Shown: positions 53,490 to 62,708 of the stretch, one piece after another | Numbering within the stretch: position 1 is the stretch's first letter | Layout: each line of letters starts with the position of its first letter | Source: Streptomyces sp. CG4 | Lineage (GTDB): Bacteria > Actinomycetota > Actinomycetes > Streptomycetales > Streptomycetaceae | Length of the DNA: 64,000 bases | Direction of reading: 5' to 3' | NCBI RefSeq assembly: GCF_041080655.1 | Contig: NZ_CP163525.1 | Location: forward strand, 558,001-622,000 | Program-made: the position numbers and the translations under genes | Notes under the pieces: model-generated | Seen by the model: the letters and a program-made list of their open reading frames with translations, nothing else | Told to the model about the DNA's origin: nothing | Database searches by the model: none

Positions 53490-54281
53490 GTGCACATTGC
53501 CGGGTCGACCGTTCTGCTCACCGGTGTCACCGGCGGCATCGGCGGTGCGCTCGCCGCCGAACTGTCCGCGCGTGGCGCCCGCCTCGTGCTCAGCGGCCGG
53601 CGGGCCGAGGCGCTCGCACCGCTCGCCGAGCGCTACGGCGCGCGGACCATCGCGGCCGATCTGGCCGACGCCGACGACGTCCAGCGGCTGGCCGCGGAGG
53701 CCGCCGATACGGACATCCTGATCGCCAACGCGGCCCTGCCCTCCAGCGGTGACGTCCTCGACTACACACCGGAGCAGATCGACCGGGCCCTCGCGGTCAA
53801 TCTGCGGGCCCCCGCCATGCTCGCCCGGCTGCTGGCGCCCGGCATGCTGGCCGCCGGACGCGGCCACCTCTGCTTCGTCGGGTCGCTGTCCGGCATGGCG
53901 GCCACCAAGTCGTCGTCCCTGTACACCGCGACGAAGTTCGGGCTGCGCGGCTTCTCGCTGGCCTTCCGCCAGGATCTGCACGGCACGGGCGTCGGCGTCT
54001 CGATCGTCCAGCCGGGCTTCGTACGCGAGCTGGGCATGTTCGCGAAGACGGGCTCGTCGACGCCCGGCGGTGTCCGCACCGTCTCGCCCGAGCAGGTGTG
54101 CAAAGGCGTGATACGGGCGATCGAACGCGATGTCGCCGAGATCAACGTGGCACCTCCCGAGCTGCGCTTCCTCACCAAGGTGGCATCGCAGTTCCCGGGC
54201 TTCGCGGAGCGGGTGCAGCGGCGCGCGGGGGCGGAGCCGACCGTGCACGCGATCGTGGCCGCGCAGCGTTCGAGCCGCTGA
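53490..54281 (+). CDS. Short-chain dehydrogenase/reductase
   Basis: 263 residues from GTG 53490 with GGAGGGTAG upstream. It has TGVTGGIGGALAAEL as cofactor loop, ANAALPSSG, and the catalytic YTATK. The end (LRFLTKVASQFPGFAERVQRR) is typical of the DltE/DHRS-like SDRs that act on lipophilic substrates. It is probably repressed by the divergent TetR through the palindrome at 53451. It is convergent with the RibD-like gene, 14 bases away. Confidence 0.88.
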   Translation: MHIAGSTVLLTGVTGGIGGALAAELSARGARLVLSGRRAEALAPLAERYGARTIAADLADADDVQRLAAEAADTDILIANAALPSSGDVLDYTPEQIDRALAVNLRAPAMLARLLAPGMLAAGRGHLCFVGSLSGMAATKSSSLYTATKFGLRGFSLAFRQDLHGTGVGVSIVQPGFVRELGMFAKTGSSTPGGVRTVSPEQVCKGVIRAIERDVAEINVAPPELRFLTKVASQFPGFAERVQRRAGAEPTVHAIVAAQRSSR

Positions 54282-54295
54282 CTAGCCGCTGCGGG

Positions 54296-54862
54296 TCAGC
54301 GCTGGCTCGCGGGGCTGCCCGGCAGTGGCGGCCGGCTGCCCTTGCAGGAGTAGACGATCTCCACGGACCCGCCCGGCAGCGCGCGCTCACGCTGGAAGGT
54401 GAGCCCGGTGGTCGGGTCGAGCGCGGGTGTCAGCCGTGTCCCGCCGCCGAACAGCAGCGGCACGACGACCAGCTCCAGTGTGTCGAGGGCGCCGAGGGCG
54501 TGAAAGGCCTGAATCGTGCGCGGGCCGCCGACGAGGTGGACGTCGCCGCCGCGGTTGGCCGCGCGGATCCGCTGCAGCAGCCGCGCCGGATCGCTGTCGG
54601 TGACGACGTGGTCCGGGGTGCCGGCCGGGCGGTGGAAGCCGAGCACGAACACCTCCAGGTCCGGCCAGGGCCAGCGGTTGTTGGTCAGCGCGGGCTCGAA
54701 GGTGGTACGGCCCATCAGCGCCGCCTCGCACCCTTCGAGGAACTCCCGGATGCCGTGACTCTCGCCGGACACGAAAGCGGGGTCGGCCGTCAGCGCCGGC
54801 CATCCGGTCGGCGTGGTCACATAGCCGTCGGCGCTCATGCTCACGCGGGCACGGATCTTCAT
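54296..54862 (-). CDS. Dihydrofolate reductase/RibD C-terminal-like protein
   Basis: 188 residues from ATG 54862 with GGAGAC upstream (MKIRARVSMSADGYVTTPTG). Family signs: SADGY at the start, EAALMGRTTFEPALTNNRWPW, VHLVGGPRTIQAFHALGALDTLELVVVPLLFGGGTRL. This is the RibD_C/DHFR-like reductase fold that binds NADPH. Its substrate in this stand-alone group is unknown. Confidence 0.82.
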   Translation of the reverse strand: MKIRARVSMSADGYVTTPTGWPALTADPAFVSGESHGIREFLEGCEAALMGRTTFEPALTNNRWPWPDLEVFVLGFHRPAGTPDHVVTDSDPARLLQRIRAANRGGDVHLVGGPRTIQAFHALGALDTLELVVVPLLFGGGTRLTPALDPTTGLTFQRERALPGGSVEIVYSCKGSRPPLPGSPASQR

Positions 54863-55082
54863 GACGTCTCCTTCGGTCTGCTCTTCCGAGGCGGAGGCGG
54901 AAAGCACCTCCATCCAAGCGTCGAACGAGCCACACGCACTTCGACACACAGCCGGGCATCAACGATTCCGGCGTCCCCCATCGGCCGCCGCCGGTACTGA
55001 GCCGTCTGCTCTCGGGCAGCGTTCTCCGGTATCCGTTCTCCGGGCGGTGGCTGTGCCGGCGGCGCCCTCTGCTCGGCGCCTG

Positions 55083-55300
55083 CCGAGGGCACGGCCGAAC
55101 TGGCAGGTGTGGGCGCCCTCCCCGGGTACCGGGGGCGCGGCATCGCCGCCGCGGTCACCTCGACGCCGGCCGGGACGATGTTCGGCCGCGGAGCGGAGTC
55201 CGTATGGCTGGAGTACTCGGGCGAGGGCTCCCGCCCCGCGTACGAGAGGGTCGGCTGCCGGCCCTGTGGCACGCGCCTGTACGTCTCGCTCGAAGGGTGA
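55083..55300 (+). pseudogene. GNAT acetyltransferase C-terminal fragment
   Basis: The plus strand encodes AELAGVGALPGYRGRGIAAAV, with the Q/RxxGxG/A acetyl-CoA loop as YRGRGIA, then ESVWLEYSGEGSRPAYERVG and a stop after LYVSLEG. The N-terminal half of the acetyltransferase is absent. The rest of 54863-55342 has no recognisable gene. Confidence 0.6.
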
Positions 55301-55342
55301 CCTCCTGGGCCGGGGGGACGGGATCCACGTCCCCGCCGGGAG

Positions 55343-56191
55343 TCAGCCTTCTCCGGGCAAGGGGTGGTCCTTGACGAAGCGGCGGATCTCCTCGGTGAGG
55401 GCCGCCGGGTTGTCCAGCTGGACCAGTGTGCGGGCGTTGGGGATCTCCGCGTAGCGGGCATTCGGGAGCAGTTCGGCAAGGCGGCGGCCCGTCGCGGGCG
55501 GCATCATGCGGTCCTCGGCGCCCCAGGCGACCAGTGCCGGGCGGGTGAACTCCGGGAGGTTCCGGGCCGCCTGCAGATAGCAGTCCTTCCGGGTGGCAAG
55601 GAGGAACTTGGCGAAGTCACGGCGGATGTGACGGTCCGTCATCAGTGGGCGGTACCAGCGGGCGATCAGCTCCTTCGGCAGCCGCTTCTTCGCCATGCCG
55701 CCGAGCGAGGTCTGCATGCGGGCGAGGAAGGGGAAGCGGAAGGACTGCACGAGGAGGAAGATGCCGCCGGGGACTTTGCAGGCCGCGGACAGGATCCGGC
55801 CCTGGATGCCGGGCGGGTAGTTGTCCAGGGCCTCGCAGGAGGTCAGGACGAGCCGGGCGATGCGGTCGTCCCGGGTGCCGACGAGGAGTTGGGCCGTACC
55901 GGCGTCGTTCTGGACGAGGGTGACGTCGCGCAGGTCCAGGAGGTCCATGAACTCGGCCAGCAGGCGGGCGACGCCGTGCGCGGAGAGGTCCGCGTCAGGC
56001 CGCATGGGACGCCGGTGGCTGCCGAGGGGCAGTACGGGGACCAGGACGCGGAAGTCGGGGCGCAGGGCGGAGACGACGTCGGCCCAGACCGATTCGTCGA
56101 AGCCGAGGCCGTGGGCGAGGACCACGGCGGGGCCGTCGCCTCCGGTGTCCTGGTAGTCGATGGTTCCCGCGCTCAGCTCGATCTCCGGCAT
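55343..56191 (-). CDS. Alpha/beta hydrolase with Asp nucleophile position
   Basis: 282 residues from ATG 56191 (MPEIELSAGTIDYQDTGGDGPAVVLAHG). The oxyanion HGLGFDESVW and the cap region are of the haloalkane-dehalogenase/epoxide-hydrolase-like group. The nucleophile elbow reads LVQNDAGTAQ, so Asp takes the place of Ser. The usual final His (as in NAGHF) is replaced: the matching stretch is IPNARTLVQLDNP. Either the His is elsewhere or the protein is not a conventional hydrolase. It is divergent from tetR at 56311. Confidence 0.75.
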   Translation of the reverse strand: MPEIELSAGTIDYQDTGGDGPAVVLAHGLGFDESVWADVVSALRPDFRVLVPVLPLGSHRRPMRPDADLSAHGVARLLAEFMDLLDLRDVTLVQNDAGTAQLLVGTRDDRIARLVLTSCEALDNYPPGIQGRILSAACKVPGGIFLLVQSFRFPFLARMQTSLGGMAKKRLPKELIARWYRPLMTDRHIRRDFAKFLLATRKDCYLQAARNLPEFTRPALVAWGAEDRMMPPATGRRLAELLPNARYAEIPNARTLVQLDNPAALTEEIRRFVKDHPLPGEG

Positions 56192-56240
56192 GCCCGTGTC
56201 TCCGCTCCGGTCGTCCGTCTCGGCCGTCACTGCTACTTGA

Positions 56241-56252
56241 TAGATCGTTCTA
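56241..56252. promoter_or_regulatory. TetR operator candidate
   Basis: TAGATCGTTCTA has 10 of 12 positions symmetric (TAGA/TCTA arms) and lies between the divergent hydrolase (56191) and tetR (56311) genes. Confidence 0.5.
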
Positions 56253-56310
56253 GTGACAGAATAGGCGCCGACCGCCCTTTGGCAACAGCGGCTCCCCGGA
56301 GGTGCCACCC

Positions 56311-56910
56311 GTGAGCGACGGCAAGGCCATCAGCACCCATGAGACCCGGCGGCGCATCGTGCACGCCGGCACGGAGTTGTTCCGGCGCTCGGGCTACACC
56401 GGCACCGGGATGAAGCAGATCGCCGCGGAAGCCGGTGCCCCGTTCGGCTCGATCTACCACTTCTTTCCGGGCGGAAAGGCCCAGTTGGGCGAGGAGGTGA
56501 TCCGCACCTCGGGCGCCGTCTATCTGGAGCTCATCAGCACACTGATGACGCCGTACGAGGACCGGGTGGCAGCCACCGCCGACGCCTTCGCCGCCGCGGC
56601 CGGCACCCTCGCGGAGCTGGACTTCGCCGACCCGTGCCCGATCGCCACGGTCGCGATGGAGGTCGCGAGCACCAACGAGACGCTGCGACAAGCCACTTCG
56701 GAGGTGTTCGACAGCTGGATCGACCATCTGGCCGCCTACTACGCCCAGGGCGGCATCCCCGCGCCCGCCGCCCGGGCGACGGCGAGTTCGGTCGTCGCCC
56801 TGCTGGAGGGCGCCTTCATGCTCGGCCGGGCCGCGCGCAGCACCGAACCGGTGCGGGCCGCGGGCGCGGCGGCGGCGGCGATGGTACGGGCGGCACTGGC
56901 CGGGGAGTGA
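56311..56910 (+). CDS. TetR-family regulator (LmrA/YxaF-like)
   Basis: 199 residues from GTG 56311, preferred over 56302 because GGAGG lies eight bases upstream. The DNA-binding part is THETRRRIVHAGTELFRRSGYTGTGMKQIAAEAGAPFGSIYHFFPGGKAQLGEEVI. The PFGSIYHFFPGGK stretch and the C-terminal CPIATVAMEVAST are typical of the LmrA/YxaF group. It likely represses the divergent alpha/beta hydrolase gene. Confidence 0.88.
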   Translation: MSDGKAISTHETRRRIVHAGTELFRRSGYTGTGMKQIAAEAGAPFGSIYHFFPGGKAQLGEEVIRTSGAVYLELISTLMTPYEDRVAATADAFAAAAGTLAELDFADPCPIATVAMEVASTNETLRQATSEVFDSWIDHLAAYYAQGGIPAPAARATASSVVALLEGAFMLGRAARSTEPVRAAGAAAAAMVRAALAGE

Positions 56911-56928
56911 GGGGACCGGCCACGGCCG

Positions 56929-57582
56929 TCAGGCCTGCCGGTTCGTTCGGCTCGCCGGGTGCGCTCGGTTCGCCCGGTAGAGGTCGCGGAGCAGGGCGAT
57001 CTCGGCTCCGTGGTGCAGCACTTCCTGGTTGACCCACCACACGATGTCGAGGAAGGGTTCCTCCGCGTCGCTGCCGTACGGGTAGGTGCAGTACCCCACC
57101 GTGTCCAGGGCCGCGTCGTCGGCACTCAGCAGCGCCTGTCGCCAGGCGGCGGCCCCGGCCCGGAAGGCCGCGATCGCACCGGCGGCGTCGCCGCTGACGG
57201 GGTGCTCCTCCCGGGTCGCCGTGCGGCTGCCCGCGGTGTGGTCGGCGCGCAGGGACAGCATCTCGGTGAGATGGCTCAGGCGCCAGGCCAGGGTCGTGAC
57301 GGGCGGCGGCCAGGGGTGCGGATACGGCGCGGCGTCCCGCCCCCACGGGCCGCCGCCCGCCAGGAAGGCCGCCCGCGGCCCCGGCCCGTCCACGCGCCGT
57401 CGGACCGTCCAGCAGCCGGGGACCGGTGCCCAGAGGTACTCGTCGTCGGTCAGCGGCTCGACCTCGGTGTCCGCACCGTCGCCGCTGTCCATGACGGGCC
57501 CGGCCAGCCGGCCGAGGAGGCGCTCGCAGGCGAAGTCGAACTGGTCCAGCAACGGGAGGAGTCGGGGCGGTGATGTCGTCAT
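56929..57582 (-). CDS. DinB-family protein
   Basis: 217 residues from ATG 57582 (MTTSPPRLLPLLDQFDFACERLLGRL). A long helical protein with LSHLTEMLSLRADHT and NQEVLHHGAEIALLRDLY, giving His residues in the positions used for metal binding by DinB/MDMPI-type folds. These are thiol-dependent transferases or of unknown activity. It is convergent with tetR at 56910, 18 bases apart. Confidence 0.7.
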   Translation of the reverse strand: MTTSPPRLLPLLDQFDFACERLLGRLAGPVMDSGDGADTEVEPLTDDEYLWAPVPGCWTVRRRVDGPGPRAAFLAGGGPWGRDAAPYPHPWPPPVTTLAWRLSHLTEMLSLRADHTAGSRTATREEHPVSGDAAGAIAAFRAGAAAWRQALLSADDAALDTVGYCTYPYGSDAEEPFLDIVWWVNQEVLHHGAEIALLRDLYRANRAHPASRTNRQA

Positions 57583-57714
57583 CGGACACTCCTGGCTGAA
57601 AGACCGGCACCTGGCGGACCGACCGGCACGACGGTCCACCACCCCGCCACCCTGACACAGTCGGCACCGCACCCGCGCCCGCTTTTCCGGCGCCGGGGGC
57701 CCTTCGGCGGCGGC

Positions 57715-58958
57715 TAGTGCTTTGACCGGGATGGTTCGCCGGATTGGTGCTGCGGGCGGTTGGATGTGCGGTGGCGTCCGTTGATCCGACTGCTGGGGGT
57801 GTGGTGGCAGAGCCTGTCCGTGTGCGCAGGTTGACCGACCAGGAGGGGCAGAAGCTGCAGCAGATCGTGCGCCGGGGCAGCACCAGTTCGGTGCGGTTCC
57901 GTCGGGCGATGATGCTGCTGGCCTCGGCCGGCGGGAACCGGGTCCCGGTGATCGCTCAGCTGGTACAGGCTGATGAGGACACCGTTCGCGACGTGATCCA
58001 CCGGTTCAACGAGGTCGGCCTGGCCGCTCTGGACCCTCGGTGGGCGGGAGGCCGTCCCCGCCTGCTCAGTCCTGACGACGAGGACTTCGTCGTCCAGACG
58101 GCCACCATCCGCCCGACCAAACTCGGCCAGCCCTTCACCCGCTGGTCCATCCGCAAACTCGCTGCCTACCTGCGCAAAGTCCACGGCCGCGTGATCCGGA
58201 TCAGCCGCGAGGCGTTACGGTGCCTGCTCGCCCGCCGCGGCATCACCTTCCAGCGCACCAAGACATGGAAGGAATCACCCGACCCCGACCGCGACACCAA
58301 GCTCGACCGCCTCGAAGAGGTCCTGGACCGTTTCCCCGACCGGGTCTTCGCGTTCGACGAGTTCGGGCCGCTCGGCATCCGCCCCACCATGGGCTCCGGC
58401 TGGGCCCGGGCCGGTCACCCCGAGCGGCACCCCGCGACCTACCACCGCACCCACGGCGTGCGGTACTTCCACGGTTGCTACTCGGTCGGCGACGACACCC
58501 TCTGGGGCGTCAACCGACGCAGGAAGGGCGCCGCGAACACGCTGGCCGCGCTCCGCTCGATCCGCGCGGCCCGCCCGGACGGCGCCCCGATCTACGTCAT
58601 CCTGGACAACCTGTCCGCCCACAAGGGCGAAACCATCCGACGCTGGGCCAAGAAGAACCGCGTCGAGCTGTGCTTCACCCCTACCTACGCGTCCTGGGCC
58701 AACCCCATCGAGGCCCACTTCGGGCCCCTTCGGCAGTTCACGATCGCTAACTCGAACCACCGCAACCACACCGTCCAGACCCGCGCCCTGCACGTCTACC
58801 TGCGCTGGCGTAACACCAACACACGCCACCCGGACGTGCTGGCCGCCCAACGACGTGAACGCGCCCGAATCCGCAGCGAGAAAGGAATCCGCTGGGGCGG
58901 ACGCCCACTTGCCACAGCAGCCTGAGCGAACCGGTGTCCCTGTCCGGTGGAGTTGCTA
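57715..58958 (+). mobile_element. IS630-family insertion sequence, intact
   Basis: The element carries one transposase and is bounded on both sides by CTAG (57714-57717 and 58956-58959). The inner TA pair fits the TA target duplication of IS630. Inner ends share ACCGG and GGTTCGC in inverted orientation. It is a different subgroup from the copies at 5-7 kb, with a single uninterrupted frame. Confidence 0.75.
57804..58925 (+). CDS. IS630-family transposase
   Basis: 373 residues from GTG 57804 (GGGGGT upstream). The N-terminal helix-turn-helix region has RRAMMLLASAGGNRVPVIAQLVQADEDTVRDVIHRFNEVG. The DDE core is RVFAFDEFGPL (first Asp), YVILDNLSAHKG (second Asp), and YASWANPIEAHFGPLRQF (Glu). 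No slip site or frameshift is needed, unlike the other IS630 copies in this window. It appears intact and could be active. Confidence 0.9.
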   Translation: MAEPVRVRRLTDQEGQKLQQIVRRGSTSSVRFRRAMMLLASAGGNRVPVIAQLVQADEDTVRDVIHRFNEVGLAALDPRWAGGRPRLLSPDDEDFVVQTATIRPTKLGQPFTRWSIRKLAAYLRKVHGRVIRISREALRCLLARRGITFQRTKTWKESPDPDRDTKLDRLEEVLDRFPDRVFAFDEFGPLGIRPTMGSGWARAGHPERHPATYHRTHGVRYFHGCYSVGDDTLWGVNRRRKGAANTLAALRSIRAARPDGAPIYVILDNLSAHKGETIRRWAKKNRVELCFTPTYASWANPIEAHFGPLRQFTIANSNHRNHTVQTRALHVYLRWRNTNTRHPDVLAAQRRERARIRSEKGIRWGGRPLATAA

Positions 58959-59273
58959 GTCGTCGAACTCGAAGCCCGAAGTCTCCGCCTGGGCGATGAT
59001 GTCGCGGACCGCGTCGGTGCTCGTGATGACTGACTCAACGGCCGTCTTGAGTCGCGCGAGGTCACTCGGAGTCCCGACCGCGCAGAACATGCCGGCCTCG
59101 CTGTCGAAGTCGAGGCGCTTGGCAATGTCCGGCCAGGCAAACCGCACGAGACCTTCCCAGAAGTACCCGTTCGGCTCGTGACCTGCATCGGCTACTGCCG
59201 CGTCAGCAGCCAGGCCACCGACGTCCAACGTCAGCGAGTGTTCGCCGTCGAAGTCATGAAGCTGGATGGTCAC
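58956..59273 (-). CDS. Imm51-like immunity protein, 3' end at an IS junction
   Basis: 105 residues from ATG 59273 (MTIQLHDFDGEHSLTLDVGG). The stretch GHEPNGYFWEGLVRFAWPDI, then FDSEAGMFCAVG, and the C-terminal FEFDD resemble the Imm51 immunity family of polymorphic toxin systems. Its stop TAG is the CTAG at the edge of the IS630 element, so the insertion either fell exactly at the stop codon or cut off further C-terminal residues. No toxin gene is visible on either side, so this is an orphan immunity protein. Confidence 0.7.
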   Translation of the reverse strand: MTIQLHDFDGEHSLTLDVGGLAADAAVADAGHEPNGYFWEGLVRFAWPDIAKRLDFDSEAGMFCAVGTPSDLARLKTAVESVITSTDAVRDIIAQAETSGFEFDD

Positions 59274-59374
59274 GGCCGCGATCTTCTCACGGCCAGCTCG
59301 GGCGGCCGGATCCGCTCCAGCGCAGTCCGCTCCCTCGCCGCTCCTGACCCCGGTGAACCTTTGCGGTCACGGCA

Positions 59375-60340
59375 CTAGACCCGGGCCGCGTACCGGTCGG
59401 TCGCCGCCACCAGCGCCTCCGCCATGCCCGGCGCCCCGCTGTGGTGGCCGGTGTCGCCGACGAGCACCAACTCGCTGTCGGACCAGGCCTGTCGGAGCCG
59501 CCAGACGATCCCGAGGAGGTTGCCGAAGTCGAGGCTTCCCTGGACCAGGGTGCCGGGGATGCCCTTGAGCAGGTGGGCGTCGCGCAGGACCACGCCCTCG
59601 TCGTTGCCCTCGCCGAGGAAGTGGTCGTTGCCCCAGTAGTGCGTGACGGTGCGGGCGAAGCCCATGCGGAAGACGGGGTCCTCGTAGCGGGCGACGGAGC
59701 GCGGGGGCGCCGGGATCGTGGCCGTCTCCCAGTCGGTCCAGGTCCGCGCGGCCCGTTCCCGCACTTCGGGGTCGGGGGATTCGAGCAGCCGGTTGCAGGC
59801 GGCGGCGAGGTTCCCGTCGCGTTCCCCGGCCGGCAGCGCGGACCGGAACCGTTCGTAGGCGTCGGGGAAGATCCGGCCCAGTCCCCTGGTCAGCAACTCG
59901 ACTTCGGCGTTCGACCCGGTGGCGACGCCCGTGAGCACGAGCTCGGAGACCACGCCCGGGTGGGTCTGTGCATAGCGCAGCGCGAGCACCGATCCCCAGG
60001 ACACGCCCCACACCAGCCACCGTTCGACGCCCAGGTACCGGCGCAGCAGTTCCAGGTCGGCCATGAGGTGCGCCGTGGTGTTGACGCTCATGTCGGTGTC
60101 GTGGCGGCTCGCGTGCGGGCTGGACCGGCCGCAGCCGCGCTGGTCGAGCAGGACGATCCGATAGGCGGCCGGGTCGAACAGGCGCCGGGGGTAAGGGGTG
60201 CAGCCGGATCCCGGCCCGCCGTGCAGGACGACGGCGGGCTTGCCGTGCGGATTGCCGCAGGTCTCCCAGTAGACGTGGTTGCCGTCGCCCACGTCGAGCA
60301 TGCCGTGCGCGTACGGTTCGAGCTCCGGATAGAGGGCCAT
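59375..60340 (-). CDS. pip: Proline iminopeptidase
   Basis: 321 residues from ATG 60340 (MALYPELEPYAHGMLDVGDG). Peptidase S33 signatures: HGGPGSGCTPYPRRLFDP, LDQRGCGRSSPHAS, nucleophile elbow GVSWGSVLAL, and the C-terminal His in GDTGHHSG. The enzyme removes N-terminal proline from peptides in the cytoplasm. Family length is about 315, which matches. It is divergent from the polysaccharide deacetylase gene at 60555. Confidence 0.92.
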   Translation of the reverse strand: MALYPELEPYAHGMLDVGDGNHVYWETCGNPHGKPAVVLHGGPGSGCTPYPRRLFDPAAYRIVLLDQRGCGRSSPHASRHDTDMSVNTTAHLMADLELLRRYLGVERWLVWGVSWGSVLALRYAQTHPGVVSELVLTGVATGSNAEVELLTRGLGRIFPDAYERFRSALPAGERDGNLAAACNRLLESPDPEVRERAARTWTDWETATIPAPPRSVARYEDPVFRMGFARTVTHYWGNDHFLGEGNDEGVVLRDAHLLKGIPGTLVQGSLDFGNLLGIVWRLRQAWSDSELVLVGDTGHHSGAPGMAEALVAATDRYAARV

Positions 60341-60554
60341 CAGGGCACCGTACCGACTCCGGCGGCCGAGACCGCCGGGAACGGCGGCGGCCGCGGCGGC
60401 CGTGTCGTCTGTCGCGGAAGCGCCCTGGAATTGTCCGTGATCGGTAACAACCGGACCCAGCTTTGAACCCCCCACTCAACCCCCACCGTCCTGACAGGTG
60501 CACAGAGCACGGGTGCACAGGGCCAAACGGACACGGAACGAATCGGGGCGGGAC

Positions 60555-61334
60555 ATGGCGCGGCATGACGGGCGAGGATGGTACGGCCGGATGATCGCGG
60601 CAGCGGTGGGGGTCACGGCGGTGGCGGCCGCCGCGTCGGTGTGGACCGCGCAGGCCGGCCAGAGCGGCGGCGGTTCGGCGGCGCCGGACATCTCGGCACA
60701 GCAGCCCGCCGCGCCGAAGCAGGAGACACCCGTCTCCGCCGACATCGCCCATGCCTCGGACGCGGGCGCGCACGCGGTCAACATCACCATCGACGACGGA
60801 CCGAACCCGGTCTGGACCCCGCAGGTGCTCCAGATCCTGCGCGAGAACGGCGTGAAGGCGACGTTCTGCATGATCGGCCCGCAGGCCCAGGCGCACCCGG
60901 ACCTGGTCCGGCAGGTGGTGGCGGCCGGGCACCGGCTGTGCGACCACACCGTGTCGCACGACACCACGATGGACAAGAAGTCGCAGGCCTACCAGTCGCA
61001 GCAGATCATGGAGGCCGAGCAGCAGATCACCAAGGCGTCCGGCGGTGTGAAGCCGATGTACTACCGGGCTCCGGGCGGCGCCTTCACCCCGTACAGCCGG
61101 CAGCTGGCGGCCTCGCACGGGATGCGGCCGCTCGGCTGGAACGTGGACTCCAAGGACTTCGCGCGGCCGGGCAGCGCCGCCATCGTCAGCACCGTCAAGC
61201 GCGAGTTGTCCAACGGGCCGACGATCCTCTTCCACGACGCGGGCGGCGACCGCTCGCAGACCGTGGCCGCGCTGCGCACCCTGCTGCCGTGGCTGAAGCA
61301 GCAGGGCTACTCCTTCGGTTTCCCGGTGCGCTGA
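60555..61334 (+). CDS. Secreted CE4 polysaccharide deacetylase
   Basis: 259 residues from ATG 60555. A signal peptide (RMIAAAVGVTAVAAAASVWTAQA) and a low-complexity linker precede the NodB domain: NITIDDGPNPVWTPQ (catalytic Asp and metal Asp), CDHTVSHDTTMD (HxxxH metal motif), YYRAPGGAFTP, and LFHDAGGDRSQTV. CE4 enzymes remove acetyl groups from chitin, xylan or peptidoglycan. It may act with the chitinase and lipoprotein in this window only indirectly. Confidence 0.92.
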   Translation: MARHDGRGWYGRMIAAAVGVTAVAAAASVWTAQAGQSGGGSAAPDISAQQPAAPKQETPVSADIAHASDAGAHAVNITIDDGPNPVWTPQVLQILRENGVKATFCMIGPQAQAHPDLVRQVVAAGHRLCDHTVSHDTTMDKKSQAYQSQQIMEAEQQITKASGGVKPMYYRAPGGAFTPYSRQLAASHGMRPLGWNVDSKDFARPGSAAIVSTVKRELSNGPTILFHDAGGDRSQTVAALRTLLPWLKQQGYSFGFPVR

Positions 61335-61499
61335 ACCGGCACCTGCGGGGGCAACGCGCCTGGTCAGGGGGCTCGCCGTAGGCCACCTGCGGGTGAACCC
61401 CGGGGGAATTCTTGGTCATCGACATCTTGGGACGGGTGTTCGGATCCGGAACGGCGCCTACCATGAGGCCGTTGCGTACGTCGTTCGGAAAGGCTCGCC

Positions 61500-62708
61500 A
61501 TGCCGTTGCCTCGCCTCGGCACGCGGTCCGTTCGTCTCCGGACGGCGCCCGCGGTGTTCGTCGTCCTCGCCGTGGCCGTCGCGGGCACGCTCCTCGCGTA
61601 CTCGCTGGGCGGACCACGGCACGGCCGGGCCGCCGGCGCCCCCTCGGGCCATGTCGTCATCGACGTCTCGCAGAGCCACTGCGGCAGCGGCTGGACCCGG
61701 CCCGAGCCCGGGGTACGCACCTTCGACCTGCACAACTCCTCCGACGGCGCCGCCGAGGTCTACCTGGAGGATCCGGGCAGCCAGGCGGTGTACGGCGAGG
61801 TGGAGGGCATCGGGCCCGGGACGACACGGGAGTTGACCGTCCAGCTGGGCAAGGGGTCGTACGCCTTCAAGTGCGTGCCCGACGACGCCGACGCCGTCAC
61901 CGGGCCCACCGTGCACATCACCAGCGGCACCCGCGGCCCGGGCGCCGCGCCCGTCACGCAGCACGATCTGATCCCGCCCGCCCTCGCCTACCAGAAGTGG
62001 GTCGGCGGTGGCCTGGACGGCGTCGTGCGGCTGACGACGCAGCTCAAGGACGCGATCGACGGGGGTGACCTCGCGGCCGCCCGCTCGGCCTGGCTGCCGG
62101 CCCATCTGGAGTACGAGCGGCTGGGTGCGGCGTACGACGCCTTCGGGGACGCGGACGCAGCGATCAACGGCACCGGCGCCGGGCTGGCCGGCGGGGTGCA
62201 CGACAAGGACTTCGCCGGGTTCCACCGCATCGAGTACGGGCTGTGGCACGGCGAGTCGGCCGCCCGGCTGCGCGCCCCGGCCGCGGCGCTGGTGAAGGCG
62301 GTCACCGGGCTGCGGGACAGCTGGTCGCAGACCCGGATGGACCCCGCCCAGCTGGGTCTGCGCGCGCACGAGATCCTGGAGAACACCGTGCAGTTCGAGC
62401 TGACCGGCCGTACCGACCACGGCAGCGGCAGCAACCTCGCCACCGCCCGCGCCAACCTGGACGGCACCCGCGAGGTGCTGTCCCAGTTGCGCCCGCTGCT
62501 CACCACCCGGTACGCCGATCTGCCGCTCCTGGACAAGGAGTTGGACCGTGCCCAGCACACCCTCGACGGCTTCCGGCACAGCGACCGCTGGACCCCGCTC
62601 GGCGAGCTGAGCCGCGCGCAGCGGGAGCAGGCCGACTCCGTGCTGGGCGACCTGGTGGAGCGGCTGGCCTCGGTGGCCACCCTGTGCGACCCGCGGAGGA
62701 CCGTGTGA
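61500..62708 (+). CDS. efeO: EfeO iron-uptake protein (cupredoxin plus M75 domain)
   Basis: 402 residues from ATG 61500. An N-terminal membrane/signal helix ([18 protein letters not shown]) is followed by a cupredoxin-like domain to about residue 140, with C in SQSHCGSGW and FKCVPDD. The M75 domain then has [25 protein letters not shown] (HxxxE) and [12 protein letters not shown]. EfeO binds ferric/ferrous iron or a copper co-factor outside the membrane for the EfeUOB system. Its stop overlaps the efeB start by four bases. Confidence 0.92.
   Translation: MPLPRLGTRSVRLRTAPAVFVVLAVAVAGTLLAYSLGGPRHGRAAGAPSGHVVIDVSQSHCGSGWTRPEPGVRTFDLHNSSDGAAEVYLEDPGSQAVYGEVEGIGPGTTRELTVQLGKGSYAFKCVPDDADAVTGPTVHITSGTRGPGAAPVTQHDLIPPALAYQKWVGGGLDGVVRLTTQLKDAIDGGDLAAARSAWLPAHLEYERLGAAYDAFGDADAAINGTGAGLAGGVHDKDFAGFHRIEYGLWHGESAARLRAPAAALVKAVTGLRDSWSQTRMDPAQLGLRAHEILENTVQFELTGRTDHGSGSNLATARANLDGTREVLSQLRPLLTTRYADLPLLDKELDRAQHTLDGFRHSDRWTPLGELSRAQREQADSVLGDLVERLASVATLCDPRRTV

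Noticed and set aside
58956..59273. Complete polymorphic toxin/immunity locus
   Set aside because: Only the immunity-like gene is present; neighbours are an IS element and a proline iminopeptidase.
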